This document shows positions 63,541 through 64,000 of a stretch of DNA of 64,000 bases, in pieces. The stretch spans positions 62,001 to 126,000 of the forward strand of contig JAZKBU010000001.1 in NCBI GenBank assembly GCA_040388375.1, given 5' to 3'. The stretch is from Bacteroidota bacterium (GTDB lineage: Bacteria > Bacteroidota > Bacteroidia > UKL13-3). The stretch's first letter is position 1. Every line of letters begins with the position of its first letter. Under the pieces are notes generated by a model. That model ran no database searches. It was not told where the DNA came from and saw nothing but the letters and a program-made list of their open reading frames with translations. Both the position numbers and the translations under genes were made by a program.

Positions 63541-64000
63541 GTTTTCTACAATCAATTTTCGACAAAAATGCAATGAAGTATATCAAATGGCTTTGGATAG
63601 GCGCATTTGGAGGTATCGCTATTTTTGCTTTATTGGTTAGCATATTATGGTTTGACTGGGTACCCGCTACCTACAAACTACCTCCTTTGGAAGAGCTGGA
63701 AAACCCAAAAACTTTATTGGCCAGTGAAGTATATAGCAGCGATGGTGTAATGCTTGGCAAATACTATTTACAAAACAGGAGTAATGCCAGCTTTGAAGAC
63801 TTAAGTCCTCAATTGGTGAATGCTTTAATTGCTACTGAAGATATTCGTTTTTTTAAGCATAGTGGTATTGACAACAACCGCTTATTTACCATTATTATTT
63901 ATAATTTAATTGGCAAACGCCAGGGTGGTAGTACCATAACCCAACAGCTAGCCAAAAACTTATTTCCCCGCAAACGATTTAAACATTTTCACCAAAAGGT
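63537..64000 (+). CDS. Class A penicillin-binding protein, N-terminal part (3' end outside window)
   Basis: The frame begins with an ATG that overlaps the porW stop (ATGA) and runs off the right edge, so only ~154 residues are seen. After a short cytosolic start and one membrane helix (IGAFGGIAIFALLVSILW) comes the GT51 glycosyltransferase domain: SEVYSSDGVMLGKYY, LIATEDIRFFKHSGID with the catalytic Glu, and QGGSTITQQLAKNLFP. It polymerises peptidoglycan strands in the periplasm; the transpeptidase domain should follow outside the window. Confidence 0.92.
   Translation, partial: MSFLQSIFDKNAMKYIKWLWIGAFGGIAIFALLVSILWFDWVPATYKLPPLEELENPKTLLASEVYSSDGVMLGKYYLQNRSNASFEDLSPQLVNALIATEDIRFFKHSGIDNNRLFTIIIYNLIGKRQGGSTITQQLAKNLFPRKRFKHFHQK

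Overview
The window is one contiguous stretch of a low-GC Bacteroidota chromosome. Four features point to that phylum. Secreted proteins carry type IX secretion (T9SS) C-terminal sorting domains, and T9SS parts PorQ and PorW are encoded here. There are two TonB-dependent-receptor-type proteins with carboxypeptidase-regulatory-like N-termini. Three promoters fit the Bacteroidota pattern TTG-N19-TAnnTTTG, and genes lack Shine-Dalgarno sequences. I cannot name a genus.

Layout. 1-1013: the C-terminal part of a large serine recombinase, whose last codons run into a tRNA-Arg(CCT) gene on the other strand; this is the right edge of an integrated element that lies mostly off the window. 1-20 kb: housekeeping and envelope genes (sucD, a TPR hybrid histidine kinase, radA, a radical SAM protein, two outer-membrane receptors, RidA, a PAP2-like membrane protein, rfbB, galE). 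19.6-31.4 kb: an AT-rich accessory region. It holds unrecognised genes, a CAP lipoprotein, a MITE-like palindromic element, an XRE regulator, a type II restriction-modification pair, an array of seven palindromes spaced exactly 42 bp apart, and a 21-23-bp iterated operator found in front of three separate genes for secreted proteins. 31.4-35 kb: two T9SS cargo proteins, an SGNH hydrolase with a PKD domain and a subtilisin. 35-40.2 kb: an alpha-glucan cluster (GH31, a glycogen-synthase-like glycosyltransferase, GH57). 40.3-46 kb: desaturase, cmk-porQ, a PiT phosphate transporter and a phosphate-selective-type porin. 46-54.9 kb: FkbM methyltransferase, a RemB/Wzi-like barrel, a secreted deiminase of the peptidylarginine-deiminase type, a pseudouridine synthase, an OmpR-type two-component pair and a thioredoxin-fold protein without its cysteines. 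55-64 kb: ligA, DUF2062, DUF2461, panD, a flippase-like membrane protein, heptose-1-phosphate adenylyltransferase, a truncated M23-type protein, porW and the start of a class A penicillin-binding protein.

How they work together. PorQ and PorW belong to the T9SS that should export the four sorting-domain proteins (17665, 31385, 32806 and 48750). The PiT transporter and the porin plausibly pair for phosphate uptake. The GH31/GT/GH57 genes plausibly build and break down an intracellular alpha-glucan. RfbB, GalE and the heptose adenylyltransferase supply surface-sugar precursors.

The observations most worth following are the 42-bp phased palindrome array beside the R-M genes, the shared operator that overlaps the -33 box in front of secreted-protein genes, and the recombinase frame that ends in a tRNA anticodon loop. 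All calls are from reading the sequence; no database search was possible.
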